Positions 44,217 to 52,553 of a DNA stretch of 64,000 bases are shown in pieces; within the stretch, counting starts at the first letter, position 1; every line of letters starts with the position of its first letter. Location of the stretch: contig JAHHGY010000003.1 in the NCBI GenBank assembly GCA_019359635.1, positions 1-64,000 of the forward strand. Direction: 5' to 3'. The notes beneath the pieces were generated by a model. It was not told where the DNA came from. It did not search any database and saw only the letters and a list, made by a program, of their open reading frames with translations. The DNA comes from Chroococcus sp. CMT-3BRIN-NPC107 (GTDB taxonomy: Bacteria > Cyanobacteriota > Cyanobacteriia > Cyanobacteriales > Chroococcidiopsidaceae). The translations under genes were made by a program, and so were the position numbers.

Positions 44217-45397
44217 GAGATGCGCGACTTTTTCCCATACCTGTAGATAAAAAGTTAATTGGTTCAGTTATAGCAGCGATCGCACTTGTCGCCGCGATCG
44301 CTTATTATGGCATTTCTCAATCAGGATTACTAACGCAATCATCCCAAGAGCCAGTAGTAGCAACACCTCCAGCAAAGAAAGTCACGGCTTTAGGAAGATT
44401 AGAGCCAGAAGCGGAGACAATTAGCTTGGCGGCTCCCGTAGCCTTGGATGGCGATCGCCTAGCTCAACTATTAGTTACCGAAGGCGATCGCGTTAAAACT
44501 GGGCAAGTAGTAGCAATTTTGGATTCGCGCGAAGTCTTAGAGAACCAATTGCAGCAAGCTAAAGAGCAAGTAAACAACGCTCAAGCAAAGCTTAATCAAG
44601 TCAAGGCTGGGGCAAAAACTGGGGAAATTCAGGCGCAACAAGCAACAATTACGCAGTTAGAGGCAGAATTAAATGGTGGTAATGAAACTCAAAACGCGGC
44701 GATCGCAAGGTGGGAATCGGAAGTACGCAACGCTAATGCTGAGTATAAACGTTTTGTGCAGTTGTACGAACAAGGCGCGATCGCGTCTTCTAACTTAGAT
44801 AGCAAGCGTTTGGTAGCAGAAACAGCATCGGCGCAATTAAAGGAAGCGGTTTCTAGTAAAAACCGCAATTTTAGAAGTCTACAATCTCAAATTAATCAAG
44901 CTAAAGCTACTTTAGATCGGATTTCTGAAGTGCGTCCGGTAGATGTACAAGTAGCAATGGCAGAGTTAGAAACTACACTTTCTGCCGTTAAGAGCGCTCA
45001 AACGGCTTTGGATCGAGCTTATATTCGCGCACCAATTGCTGGACAAATTCTCAAGCTTCATACTCGTCCTGGAGAAAAAGTTAGCGATGAGGGGATTGTT
45101 GAGATGGGAAAAACTGACAAAATGCTGGCAGTAGCAGAAGTTTACCAAACTGATATTGGGAAAATTAAAGTTGGACAGCAAGCAACAATTACAAGTCAAG
45201 CCTTTGATGGTGAAATTAAAGGCACAGTAGCACAAATTGGCATGCAAGTAGAGCGTCAAAAAGTATTTAGCGATCGCCCAGGAGAAAACCTCGATCGCCG
45301 CATAGTTGAAGTAAAAATTCGTCTCAACAACCTTGAAGATAGCAAGCGAGTTGCAGGTTTGACTAGTTTGCAAGTGCAAACGGCAATTAATCTGTAG
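44213..45397 (+). CDS. devB: DevB/HgdB-like ABC exporter membrane fusion protein
   Basis: A 394-residue HlyD-type adaptor with one N-terminal membrane helix (LIGSVIAAIALVAAIAYYG), the DevB hallmark VTALGRLEPEAETISLAAPV, a lipoyl-like domain (LLVTEGDRVKTGQVVAILDS), a long alpha-hairpin coiled coil (about 105-260) and beta-barrel parts (AYIRAPIAGQILKLHTRPGE). In Anabaena DevBCA with TolC exports heterocyst glycolipids; HgdB-type homologues in other cyanobacteria export diverse lipids or drugs. Its permease partner DevC is 2 kb downstream, separated by four other genes, and no DevA ATPase is present in the cluster. Confidence 0.9.
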   Translation: MRDARLFPIPVDKKLIGSVIAAIALVAAIAYYGISQSGLLTQSSQEPVVATPPAKKVTALGRLEPEAETISLAAPVALDGDRLAQLLVTEGDRVKTGQVVAILDSREVLENQLQQAKEQVNNAQAKLNQVKAGAKTGEIQAQQATITQLEAELNGGNETQNAAIARWESEVRNANAEYKRFVQLYEQGAIASSNLDSKRLVAETASAQLKEAVSSKNRNFRSLQSQINQAKATLDRISEVRPVDVQVAMAELETTLSAVKSAQTALDRAYIRAPIAGQILKLHTRPGEKVSDEGIVEMGKTDKMLAVAEVYQTDIGKIKVGQQATITSQAFDGEIKGTVAQIGMQVERQKVFSDRPGENLDRRIVEVKIRLNNLEDSKRVAGLTSLQVQTAINL

Positions 45398-45481
45398 TTG
45401 CTTTTGAGCATATATTCTACTGGTTTAGGAGGTAAGGCGAAATGTCAATAAATTTGTTTACATCTATGGAGGTTTAGCAAG

Positions 45482-46174
45482 ATGACGAAGCAAACAATCC
45501 AAGAACAAATTGCTTACTACAAAGCTAGAGCTAAAGAATATGATGAATGGTTTTATCGAATTGGGCGTTACGATCGCGGATCGGAAATAAACCAGCGTTG
45601 GTTTGATGAAGTTGCGGCGCTCAAAAATATTGTCCAGCAAGGGGGAACTGTTGATTCGATATTAGAGTTAGCTTGCGGTACGGGAATTTGGACGCAAGAA
45701 CTTTTGAAGCTTGGTAAGCAAATTACAGCGATAGATGCTTCCCAAGAAATGATTAAAATTAATCGCCAAAAACTAAACAATGCTCCTAACGTAGAATATC
45801 GGCAGCTAGATTTATTTTCATGGCAACCAGATAAGCAATACGATCTAGTTTTCTTCTCTTTTTGGTTATCTCACATTCCTCCCGCAGAAGTTGATGAGTT
45901 TTTGAGCAAGGTTTACAACTCAGTTTTACCAGGTGGGAAAGTTTTGATTATTGACTCTTATTTTGAAATAACATCTTCAGCTAAAGATCATCCGATTCAA
46001 GACAAAAACGAAATTTATCAAAAGCGCAAGCTAAATGACGAGCGAGAGTTTCAGATATTCAAAATTTATTATCAACCTGATGTTTTGCGCAACAAACTAA
46101 CTAAAGCTGGCTTCCAAGCAGAGACAAGACTTACAGATACATATTTTATCTACGGTCAAGGCGTAAAACTTTAA
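45482..46174 (+). CDS. Class I SAM-dependent methyltransferase
   Basis: A 230-residue methyltransferase with GGAGG ahead of the ATG. Motif I is ILELACGTGIWTQELLKLG, the acidic ribose-binding Asp is in ITAIDASQEMIKI, and motifs II/III are YDLVFFSFWLSHIPPAEVDE and VLPGGKVLIIDSYF. The N-terminal QIAYYKARAKEYDEWFYRIG is a conserved family block. The substrate is not known. Its place between devB and devC suggests it modifies, or detoxifies, the compound exported by that system, which is inference from position only. Confidence 0.88.
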   Translation: MTKQTIQEQIAYYKARAKEYDEWFYRIGRYDRGSEINQRWFDEVAALKNIVQQGGTVDSILELACGTGIWTQELLKLGKQITAIDASQEMIKINRQKLNNAPNVEYRQLDLFSWQPDKQYDLVFFSFWLSHIPPAEVDEFLSKVYNSVLPGGKVLIIDSYFEITSSAKDHPIQDKNEIYQKRKLNDEREFQIFKIYYQPDVLRNKLTKAGFQAETRLTDTYFIYGQGVKL

Positions 46175-46239
46175 TAGTTTGGAGACAGTTCAAATGCGCT
46201 CGCAAAAACTACAGACTTCCGGTATAACTCATATAACTC

Positions 46240-46264
46240 AATTTATAACGAATGTTTGATATAA
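46240..46264. promoter_or_regulatory. Operator-like 25-bp motif upstream of the DUF2834 gene (copy 2)
   Basis: Positions 46240-46264 match 43555-43579 at 23 of 25 bases, including the AAC-N4-GTT core and ATATAA flank. The motif ends 10 bases before the ATG of the DUF2834 gene and overlaps the AAGGAG ribosome site region, so a bound regulator would block initiation. Confidence 0.65.
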
Positions 46265-46274
46265 GGAGTATTTC

Positions 46275-46613
46275 ATGATTCAAACTACATACTTAATTCT
46301 CTGCATCGCGGGAACCATTTTACCTTATTCTCAATTTGTGCCTTTTTTGGTAAAACATGGCTTGAACCTACAGCTTTTCTTTGAACAACTATTTGTTAAT
46401 CGCATCTCTAACTTTTTTGCTATGGATTTGATTGTGTCATCGTTAGTGCTTTGGGCTTTTGTGTTCTGGGAAGGTTCGCGGCTGGGAATGAAAAGTCTAT
46501 GGATTTATGTTGCTAGTAATTTGCTTGTTGGGGTTTCGTTGGGATTACCGTTATTTTTGCTGATGAGACAGCGCAAGTTAGAAACAAGCGATCGCGCATC
46601 TGTAAATCTTTAA
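46275..46613 (+). CDS. DUF2834 membrane protein
   Basis: A 112-residue protein with three hydrophobic helices and the family pattern: YLILCIAGTILPYSQFVPFL, FFEQLFVNRISNFFAMDLIV with its conserved Asp, and SLVLWAFVFWEGSRLGMKSL. AAGGAG lies 8 bases upstream of the ATG. DUF2834 proteins are small membrane proteins of unknown function found in many bacteria, often near transporters or light-related genes. The operator-like motif directly ahead suggests control by the TetR protein of this cluster. Confidence 0.82.
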   Translation: MIQTTYLILCIAGTILPYSQFVPFLVKHGLNLQLFFEQLFVNRISNFFAMDLIVSSLVLWAFVFWEGSRLGMKSLWIYVASNLLVGVSLGLPLFLLMRQRKLETSDRASVNL

Positions 46614-46628
46614 CTAAACCAGAAAGTC

Positions 46629-46829
46629 ATGCTATACAAAACATCTTTTGTTTGGTTTCGCTTTTTTCGCCGCAAAACTTACTCTTGGATGATTTTAGCG
46701 ATCGCAGCTTGTAAAGTCGTTTACCTATGTGGAACTGCACAAGATAAAGAAAAAGTTCGCTTAATAATAGCGCTTGCCAAAATTGATTTTGTTAAATTTT
46801 ACGCTTTTATGAATGATTTACTGTGGTAA
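46629..46829 (+). CDS. Possible small hypothetical protein
   Basis: A 66-codon frame with an ATG, ending 6 bases before the next gene start, no recognisable family, and a mixed hydrophobic/basic composition (FVWFRFFRRKTYSWMILAIA). It fills the gap between two genes of the same strand. No good ribosome binding site is visible, so it may be a chance frame. Confidence 0.3.
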   Translation: MLYKTSFVWFRFFRRKTYSWMILAIAACKVVYLCGTAQDKEKVRLIIALAKIDFVKFYAFMNDLLW

Positions 46830-46834
46830 TAAAA

Positions 46835-47467
46835 ATGAGTACAGAAGTTGTTTGTCTAGAAAAATCTCAGATTGACGCAGCAAGCGTTACACTCGCTTAT
46901 GCCTTTAATAACGACCCAACTTTTCGTTATTTTACCCCTGAACAAGAACAAGCAAGAATCAATGCAATTGAGTTACTCGCTAAAACTGAATTACGCTACA
47001 GTCAGCCATACAACCATGTTTATACAACAACAAATGAGTTAAAAGGTGTCGCAGTCTGGATACCTCCAAGTGAATATCCATTAAACGATTTTCGCTTATT
47101 GCAATTAGGTCTATATGCTTTATCTTTCAAACTGCGTTTGAGCAGACTAGGGCAATTAATATCGCTATTTTTGACAATTGAAAAACATCATAAGCAAGAT
47201 TTACCTCAGCCTTATTGGTATTTATTTATGCTAGGTGTTTCTCCCATCTACCAAAGCCAAGGGATAGGAAGTTTATTGCTGCAACCAGTTCTTGACCAGG
47301 CAGATAAAGAAAAATTGCCTTGCTATTTAGAAACTTCTACTGAAGGAGGCGTTCGTTTTTACAAAAGACTTGGTTTTGAGGTAGTGCGGACGGGTGGTTT
47401 ACCAGAAGCTGACCTTAAATTTTGGACGATGAAGCGATCGCCGAATAATAAAAATAATTATGTTTAA
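46835..47467 (+). CDS. GNAT family N-acetyltransferase
   Basis: A 210-residue GNAT protein from the ATG at 46835 (a GTG at 46823 would add four residues). The N-terminal part carries VTLAYAFNNDPTFRYFTPEQ, common in small-molecule acetyltransferases. The acetyl-CoA motif is SPIYQSQGIGSLLLQPVLDQ and the C-terminal part has YLETSTEGGVRFYKRLGFEV. It overlaps the devC start by 8 bases, indicating translational coupling with the exporter permease; acetylation of the exported compound, or resistance to it, would fit. Confidence 0.87.
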   Translation: MSTEVVCLEKSQIDAASVTLAYAFNNDPTFRYFTPEQEQARINAIELLAKTELRYSQPYNHVYTTTNELKGVAVWIPPSEYPLNDFRLLQLGLYALSFKLRLSRLGQLISLFLTIEKHHKQDLPQPYWYLFMLGVSPIYQSQGIGSLLLQPVLDQADKEKLPCYLETSTEGGVRFYKRLGFEVVRTGGLPEADLKFWTMKRSPNNKNNYV

Positions 47468-48614
47468 CAAAATCCCTTTAGCATGGCTGCAAGTAACTAG
47501 AGAAAAAACCCGTCTAGCTGTTGCTATAGCTGGAATCGCCTTTGCTGACTTACTAATATTTATTCAAATGGGTTTTGAAGGCGCGTTGTACGATTCCGCC
47601 GTCAAACCCCATCGCACCTTACAAGCCGATTTGGTATTAATTAATCCTCAATTTCAAACGTTGTTTTCCGTCAAAAGCTTTTCTAGAGAGCGATTGTACC
47701 AAGCTTTGAGTTATGAAGGAGTTAATAAAGTTAGTCCGCTATACATTTCTACTGGACAATGGCAAAATCCTGAAACTCGTGTCAGTCGGGCAATTTTGGT
47801 TTGGGGAGTCGATCCCGCAAGTCCTGTTTTTAAGTTTCCTGAAGTAACCCAAAATTTAGATCAGTTAAAGCTATTAAATCAGGTTTTGTTTGACCAAGCG
47901 GGTCGTCCCGAATACGGAAAAGTTGCAGATATTTTCAATCAAACAGGTACGCTGGAAACAGAGTTAAATAGCAAAATTATTAGCGTCAAAGGCTTATTTA
48001 CCAACGGATCGTCTTTCGCGGCGGATGGTAATGTTATTACTAGCGATTCAACATTTTTACAATTATTTCCCAATCGCAAACCAGAACAAATCGAAGTCGG
48101 TTTAGTTAATTTGACTCCTGGTGCGGATCTTGAACAAGTACGAAGTCAATTAATCGCTGGTTTACCCGATGATGTCAAAGTGCTGACTACTGAAGAATTT
48201 GCTCAAATTGAAAAAGATTACTGGGCAAGCGGTACGGGAATCGGTTTTATATTTGGATTAGGTGTAGGAGTGGGGTTTATTGTCGGGATAGTGATTGTGT
48301 ATCAAATTTTGTATGCAGATGTTTCCGACCATTTGCCAGAATATGCCACGTTGAAAGCAATGGGTTATACAAACTTATATTTACTGGGAGTTTTGACTCA
48401 AGAAGCTTTATTACTTGCCATTTTAGGTTTTCTTCCAGGTTTTGCCCTCTCCTTTGGGCTGTACCAAGTCACTTATGCAGCGACACTTTTACCAATTTCT
48501 ATGACGGTAGATCGAGCAGTAACAGTATTAGTGCTAACAATTATTATGTGCAGCGTTTCCGGTGCGATCGCGATGCGAAAATTGCGTTCTGCCGATCCGG
48601 CGGATGTTTTTTAG
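47460..48614 (+). CDS. devC: DevC-like ABC exporter permease
   Basis: A 384-residue permease of the MacB/FtsX type. One N-terminal helix (TRLAVAIAGIAFADLLIFIQ) precedes a large extracytoplasmic domain (about 40-260), and three C-terminal helices follow. The DevC signature MGFEGALYDSAVKPHRTLQA is present, and the end SGAIAMRKLRSADPADVF is the normal C terminus, so the gene is complete. It needs an ATPase of the DevA type, usually encoded directly after devC; here the next gene is an unrelated EVE-domain gene on the other strand, overlapping by 4 bases. Confidence 0.9.
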   Translation: MFNKIPLAWLQVTREKTRLAVAIAGIAFADLLIFIQMGFEGALYDSAVKPHRTLQADLVLINPQFQTLFSVKSFSRERLYQALSYEGVNKVSPLYISTGQWQNPETRVSRAILVWGVDPASPVFKFPEVTQNLDQLKLLNQVLFDQAGRPEYGKVADIFNQTGTLETELNSKIISVKGLFTNGSSFAADGNVITSDSTFLQLFPNRKPEQIEVGLVNLTPGADLEQVRSQLIAGLPDDVKVLTTEEFAQIEKDYWASGTGIGFIFGLGVGVGFIVGIVIVYQILYADVSDHLPEYATLKAMGYTNLYLLGVLTQEALLLAILGFLPGFALSFGLYQVTYAATLLPISMTVDRAVTVLVLTIIMCSVSGAIAMRKLRSADPADVF

Positions 48615-49060
48615 TTAGTCAAATGCAAAATCTTTTTAGCTACTATTTCATCTACAGGCATTACTGACAATCGATTACCGCGTCTTGTTACCCAAACATC
48701 ACTACCAAATTCTTGCTTTAGTGTTTCTAAAGGTATCAAAGTAGGGAAAGCCTCAATAAATTCTATAACTACTGTTTGCCAACGCGGGGCTTCGAGAGTG
48801 GATTTAGAATCGTAGTATTTGCTTTCTGGGTCAAACTGCGTAGGATCGACAACTTGGGGTGTGGTTACGCTGACTAGGCCGACAATACCGGGAATTTTAG
48901 TATTAGAGTGGTAAAAAAATGCTTTATCTCCTTGCTGCATTTGCCGCAGAAAGTTCCTCGCTTGGTAATTGCGTACTCCATCCCAAATAGTCTGGCGGTC
49001 TTTTTTTAGGTGTAAAATGCTGTAGGTTTCAAAGTCGGATTTAATTAGCCAATAATTCAT
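48611..49060 (-). CDS. EVE domain-containing protein
   Basis: A 149-residue single EVE domain, with start MNYWLIKSDFETYSILHLKK and the core VRNYQARNFLRQMQQGDKAF followed by FYHSNTKIPGIVGLVSVTTP. EVE is a PUA-like fold that reads modified bases in DNA or RNA and is widespread in stand-alone form. The ligand is unknown here. Its 3' end overlaps devC by 4 bases. Confidence 0.9.
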   Translation of the reverse strand: MNYWLIKSDFETYSILHLKKDRQTIWDGVRNYQARNFLRQMQQGDKAFFYHSNTKIPGIVGLVSVTTPQVVDPTQFDPESKYYDSKSTLEAPRWQTVVIEFIEAFPTLIPLETLKQEFGSDVWVTRRGNRLSVMPVDEIVAKKILHLTN

Positions 49061-49134
49061 CGATATTTAAAATAGTGAAAGTCTAGCCTAGCTTATACCA
49101 GTACCGTAACATAGCTTTTTCCACCCTAAAATTC

Positions 49135-49935
49135 ATGTCTGAAACTATTACTTCTCACTACGCACCTGTAAAAAACTTTCAAGTGGACGACTTGACAGTA
49201 CGACTTTGCGATCACATAACTACTCTAACGGACGATGCGGCAAAGATAGCCCAAAATTATCTATCTACTCTGCTAACAAAACAAAGTCAGGCGATAGTGA
49301 TTTTAGCAACAGGTAATTCGCAACTAAAGTTTCTAGAGGCGCTGATTGCTTTAGGTAGTGTAGATTGGTCGCGGATTGTTTTTTTTCATCTCGATGAATA
49401 TTTGGGAATTAGCCCCCAGCATCCGGCAAGTTTTCGCTACTATTTGCACAAACAAGTAGAAAAACGAGTAAATGCGGCTGCTTTTCACTACATCATAGGC
49501 GATGTAGTGGAACCATTAGCAGAATGCGATCGCTATACTCAATTATTACAGGCGCAACCCATCGATTTATGTTTTCTTGGAGTTGGCGAAAACGGTCACT
49601 TGGCTTTTAACGAACCATCGGTAGCATCCTTCGACGAAACCAGGCACATAAAATTAGTAAAACTAGAAACAGCAACCCGCCAGCAACAAGTAGGGGAAGG
49701 ACATTTTGCCACTACTGAAGACGTACCGCAATATGCTTTTACGCTCACAATTTCCCAAATTTGTAGTAGTAAAAAAATTCTTTGTCTTGCGCCAGAAAAG
49801 CGGAAAGCTAAGGCAGTACAAAATATGTTGCAACTTCCTATTTCTACAACTTGCCCTGCTTCCATTTTACGCCAGCAATCTCAAGCAACATTGTTTTTGG
49901 ATACAGATTCAGCAAGTTTACTTAGCGACCTCTAG
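49135..49935 (+). CDS. nagB: Glucosamine-6-phosphate deaminase/6-phosphogluconolactonase-fold protein (NagB-like)
   Basis: A 266-residue protein of the NagB superfamily with ATGNSQLKFLEALIALGSVD, FFHLDEYLGISPQHPASFRY, and FLGVGENGHLAFNEPSV, in which the catalytic DEYLG and GENGH motifs are intact. These match NagB, which interconverts glucosamine-6-phosphate and fructose-6-phosphate plus ammonia. The short length and C terminus agree with cyanobacterial members. The neighbour on the other strand is a sugar ABC permease, so amino-sugar use is possible but unproven. Confidence 0.87.
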   Translation: MSETITSHYAPVKNFQVDDLTVRLCDHITTLTDDAAKIAQNYLSTLLTKQSQAIVILATGNSQLKFLEALIALGSVDWSRIVFFHLDEYLGISPQHPASFRYYLHKQVEKRVNAAAFHYIIGDVVEPLAECDRYTQLLQAQPIDLCFLGVGENGHLAFNEPSVASFDETRHIKLVKLETATRQQQVGEGHFATTEDVPQYAFTLTISQICSSKKILCLAPEKRKAKAVQNMLQLPISTTCPASILRQQSQATLFLDTDSASLLSDL

Positions 49936-50018
49936 CAGTTCATTTTCTTAAGTTGGGTTTGGGTTTCTATCTTTGAACTCTATGCAACCTTTAGAAAAAA
50001 CTACGAACCATCAGCTAT

Positions 50019-50900
50019 TTAATTATCTTCCCAAGTCTGCAATTGCAAATATACCAAAATAAGTGCGAGCGCAAGTAACACTGTAGCCGCCGCCGCCGCA
50101 TAACCAAAGTCAAATTGTCCAAAAGCTTCTTGGTAAATATAGTACACCAGCAAATTAGTAGAATTTAATGGACCACCACCAGTTATTACATACACTTGCT
50201 CAAAACTTCGTAGTGTAAAAATTGCTGTAGTAATTGCCGCAAATACAATTGTCGGGCGCAATCCAGGTAAAGTAATATGCCGAAATTGCTGCCAATCATT
50301 TGCGCCATCTAACTCCGCCGCCTCGTAACGACTTGGCGGAATTGCTTGCAATCCCGCCAAAAACACCACCATGTTAAAACCTAGCTGTTTCCAAATACTC
50401 AATAAAATCAATACAGGCATTGCCCAAACCGTACTACCTAGCCAGGGAATCGGTGCAAGTCCAAATATATTTAATAGTCCATTAACCGCGCCTTCAGTTT
50501 GAAATAGCCAGCGAAAACCCAAGCCAGCAGCGACAAGAGACGTTATTGAAGGCAAAAAATAAGCGCTGCGTAATAGTCCTCGGAGACTGATAGAACGATT
50601 TAGTAGTACAGCTAATCCTAAAGGTATTACTAAGCTAGGAATTACTGTTGCAATGGTGAAATAAGTAGTATTGACTAAAACTTGCCAAAAATCTGGGGTA
50701 AGGAGCAAACGCCAGTAGTTTCTTAAACCAATCCATTGGATGCCAGAGGAGGTAAAACTACCAGTAGTAAAGCTGAGGTAAAACAAATAAGCAATGGGAT
50801 AAAGAAGAAATACACCCAAAAATATCAATGCTGGAGTCAGAAATATCCAAGCCGCGACTTCCTCATTATCCGATCGCACCCTACTATAGAGTTTTGCCAT
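50019..50900 (-). CDS. Sugar ABC transporter permease, MalF/UgpA type
   Basis: A 293-residue six-helix membrane protein with EAA loop RYEAAELDGANDWQQFRHIT and the segment LPGLRPTIVFAAITTAIFTL. The N terminus begins with a helix at WIFLTPALIFLGVFLLYPIA. It would form the channel with a MalG-type subunit; one is encoded at 5659-6492, 44 kb away, with no ATPase or binding protein nearby. It is divergent from purN with only 18 bases between the start codons, so the promoters must lie inside the opposite genes or overlap. Confidence 0.9.
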   Translation of the reverse strand: MAKLYSRVRSDNEEVAAWIFLTPALIFLGVFLLYPIAYLFYLSFTTGSFTSSGIQWIGLRNYWRLLLTPDFWQVLVNTTYFTIATVIPSLVIPLGLAVLLNRSISLRGLLRSAYFLPSITSLVAAGLGFRWLFQTEGAVNGLLNIFGLAPIPWLGSTVWAMPVLILLSIWKQLGFNMVVFLAGLQAIPPSRYEAAELDGANDWQQFRHITLPGLRPTIVFAAITTAIFTLRSFEQVYVITGGGPLNSTNLLVYYIYQEAFGQFDFGYAAAAATVLLALALILVYLQLQTWEDN

Positions 50901-50918
50901 TTATAAAATTTTTCCTGT

Positions 50919-51575
50919 ATGACGCTGCCTTCAGTTTGTAATGAATCTAGTGCTAGTCTAGTTTCTCCAAGTATTTCCTGTATTCCAACTCAAAATACGC
51001 CTTTAAAACTAGGAGTTTTAGCTTCTGGTAGTGGAAGTAACTTTGAAGCTGTAGCAGAAGCTATCAAAAATGGGCTATTAAACGCTCAAATTAAAGTATT
51101 AATCTACAACAATCCTCAAGCAAAAGTTGTAGAACGGGCAGCTTCGTGGAATATACCAGCCGTTTTACTCAATCACCGCGACTTTAGTAGTCGGGAAGAA
51201 TTAGACTTGCAAATCATTGAGTGTTTGCAGCAGCACGATGTCAACTGGGTAATTATGGCTGGCTGGATGCGAGTAGTCACGCCAGTTTTAATTAATGCTT
51301 TTCCAAACCAAATTATCAATATTCATCCTAGTTTATTGCCCAGTTTTAAAGGCGTAAAAGCCGTAGAACAGGCGCTGGAAGCGGGGGTAAAGATAACTGG
51401 CTGTACGGTGCATTTAGTATGCCCACAAGTAGATAGCGGCACTATTTTGTGCCAAGCTGCCGTACCTATATTACCCAACGATACCGCCGAAACTTTGCAT
51501 GATCGCATTCAAATTCAAGAACACCGAATACTACCACAGGCGATCGCTCTTGCAGCTAATTTAAACTTAAAATAA
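50919..51575 (+). CDS. purN: Phosphoribosylglycinamide formyltransferase
   Basis: PurN adds a formyl group from 10-formyl-THF to GAR in purine synthesis. The 218-residue product has about 28 extra N-terminal residues, then LGVLASGSGSNFEAVAEAI, the catalytic NIHPSLLPSFKG (Asn, His), and VHLVCPQVDSGTILCQAAVP with the catalytic Asp. A later in-frame ATG is absent before the core, so the long N terminus is retained. Confidence 0.94.
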   Translation: MTLPSVCNESSASLVSPSISCIPTQNTPLKLGVLASGSGSNFEAVAEAIKNGLLNAQIKVLIYNNPQAKVVERAASWNIPAVLLNHRDFSSREELDLQIIECLQQHDVNWVIMAGWMRVVTPVLINAFPNQIINIHPSLLPSFKGVKAVEQALEAGVKITGCTVHLVCPQVDSGTILCQAAVPILPNDTAETLHDRIQIQEHRILPQAIALAANLNLK

Positions 51576-51602
51576 AGGGTAGAAAGAACAGAGGATTATC
51601 CA

Positions 51603-52364
51603 ATGGTAATATTTGACTCCAAGCTCAACTTACCAAGTAGCGAGGAACTGCCTTGTTCGGACGATGCGCCAGTGGATAACGAAAATCAAAATTTTATCCC
51701 CAATTTTCTCTTATTTTTATTAGAGTTTATCTGGGCAGAGCGTCAAGATTGGTTTTTCGCCGTCGATATGGGTGTTTATCATACGACAGGCATTAATCCT
51801 CTTGTCCCTATAGTCCCCGATGGTTTTTTGAGTTTGGGAACGAGTCGTCGCAAGCCGGGGAATGTATCACGCAATAGCTATGTACTGTGGGAAGAAGATT
51901 ACATTCCACCAATTTTTGTTTTAGAAACTGTATCGCAAACCCCAGGGGGCGAATATAGCTCTAAAATGGCAACCTATGCCAACTTAGGGGTTTTATACTA
52001 TGTAGTTTACAACCCCCAATACTGGAAACGCTCCAAACACCAGCCTTTTGAGGTATATAAATTAATTGACGGACAATATCAGTTACAAGCTGGTGAACCT
52101 TTTTGGATGCCTGAAATTGGCTTAGGAATTGGACGCGCCACAAGTTGGAGTGGTGGTTTAGAGCGTGAGGTTTTGTATTGGTATGACGAGAAAGGAAATA
52201 GATACTTTACTCCTGAAGAATTAGCCGAACAAGAACGTCAAAAAGCTGAGCAAGAACGCCAAAGAGCCGAGCAGGAACACCACCGAGCAGAAAATGCCGA
52301 ACAACAGTTAGAAGCTCTCCTTGCTAAGTTAAAAGCAAGCGGCATAGATACAGATACGCTTTAA
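51603..52364 (+). CDS. Uma2 family (DUF820) PD-(D/E)XK nuclease-like protein
   Basis: A 253-residue protein of the family greatly expanded in cyanobacteria. The core has VPIVPDGFLSLGTSRR with the conserved Asp, PPIFVLETVSQTPGGEYSSK (E-x-K-type active site), and LYYVVYNPQY. The C-terminal 50 residues form a charged coiled coil (EELAEQERQKAEQERQRAEQ). The fold is that of restriction-type nucleases; the biological role of the family is unknown. Confidence 0.9.
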   Translation: MVIFDSKLNLPSSEELPCSDDAPVDNENQNFIPNFLLFLLEFIWAERQDWFFAVDMGVYHTTGINPLVPIVPDGFLSLGTSRRKPGNVSRNSYVLWEEDYIPPIFVLETVSQTPGGEYSSKMATYANLGVLYYVVYNPQYWKRSKHQPFEVYKLIDGQYQLQAGEPFWMPEIGLGIGRATSWSGGLEREVLYWYDEKGNRYFTPEELAEQERQKAEQERQRAEQEHHRAENAEQQLEALLAKLKASGIDTDTL

Positions 52365-52394
52365 AATATTTTAGGCAAATAATTGTTGATTAAA

Positions 52395-52430
52395 GCGATC
52401 GCCTTTTGTTACTAAAGGCGATCGCATTTT
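52395..52430 (+). terminator. Hairpin terminator built from two HIP1 octamers
   Basis: GCGATCGCCTTT (52395-52406) pairs with AAAGGCGATCGC (52414-52425), followed by ATTTT. The 12-bp perfect stem after the Uma2 gene consists largely of the HIP1 palindrome in both arms. Confidence 0.75.
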
Positions 52431-52553
52431 ATCAGCATCAGTATGTATTATTACTTAGGCTGTTACATTTTATGTAACTCTTAACTATTTCATTTACTTA
52501 GCAGTCATACTAGCAACAATTACAATTTTAAGCTGAGTTTTTGTTGTTAGATT

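Noticed and set aside
46240-46264. Treating the repeated 25-bp motif as a dispersed repeat or insertion end
   Set aside because: Only two copies are seen, both directly upstream of genes in one cluster, with a partial palindrome; an operator is the simpler reading, though a genome-wide search was not possible.
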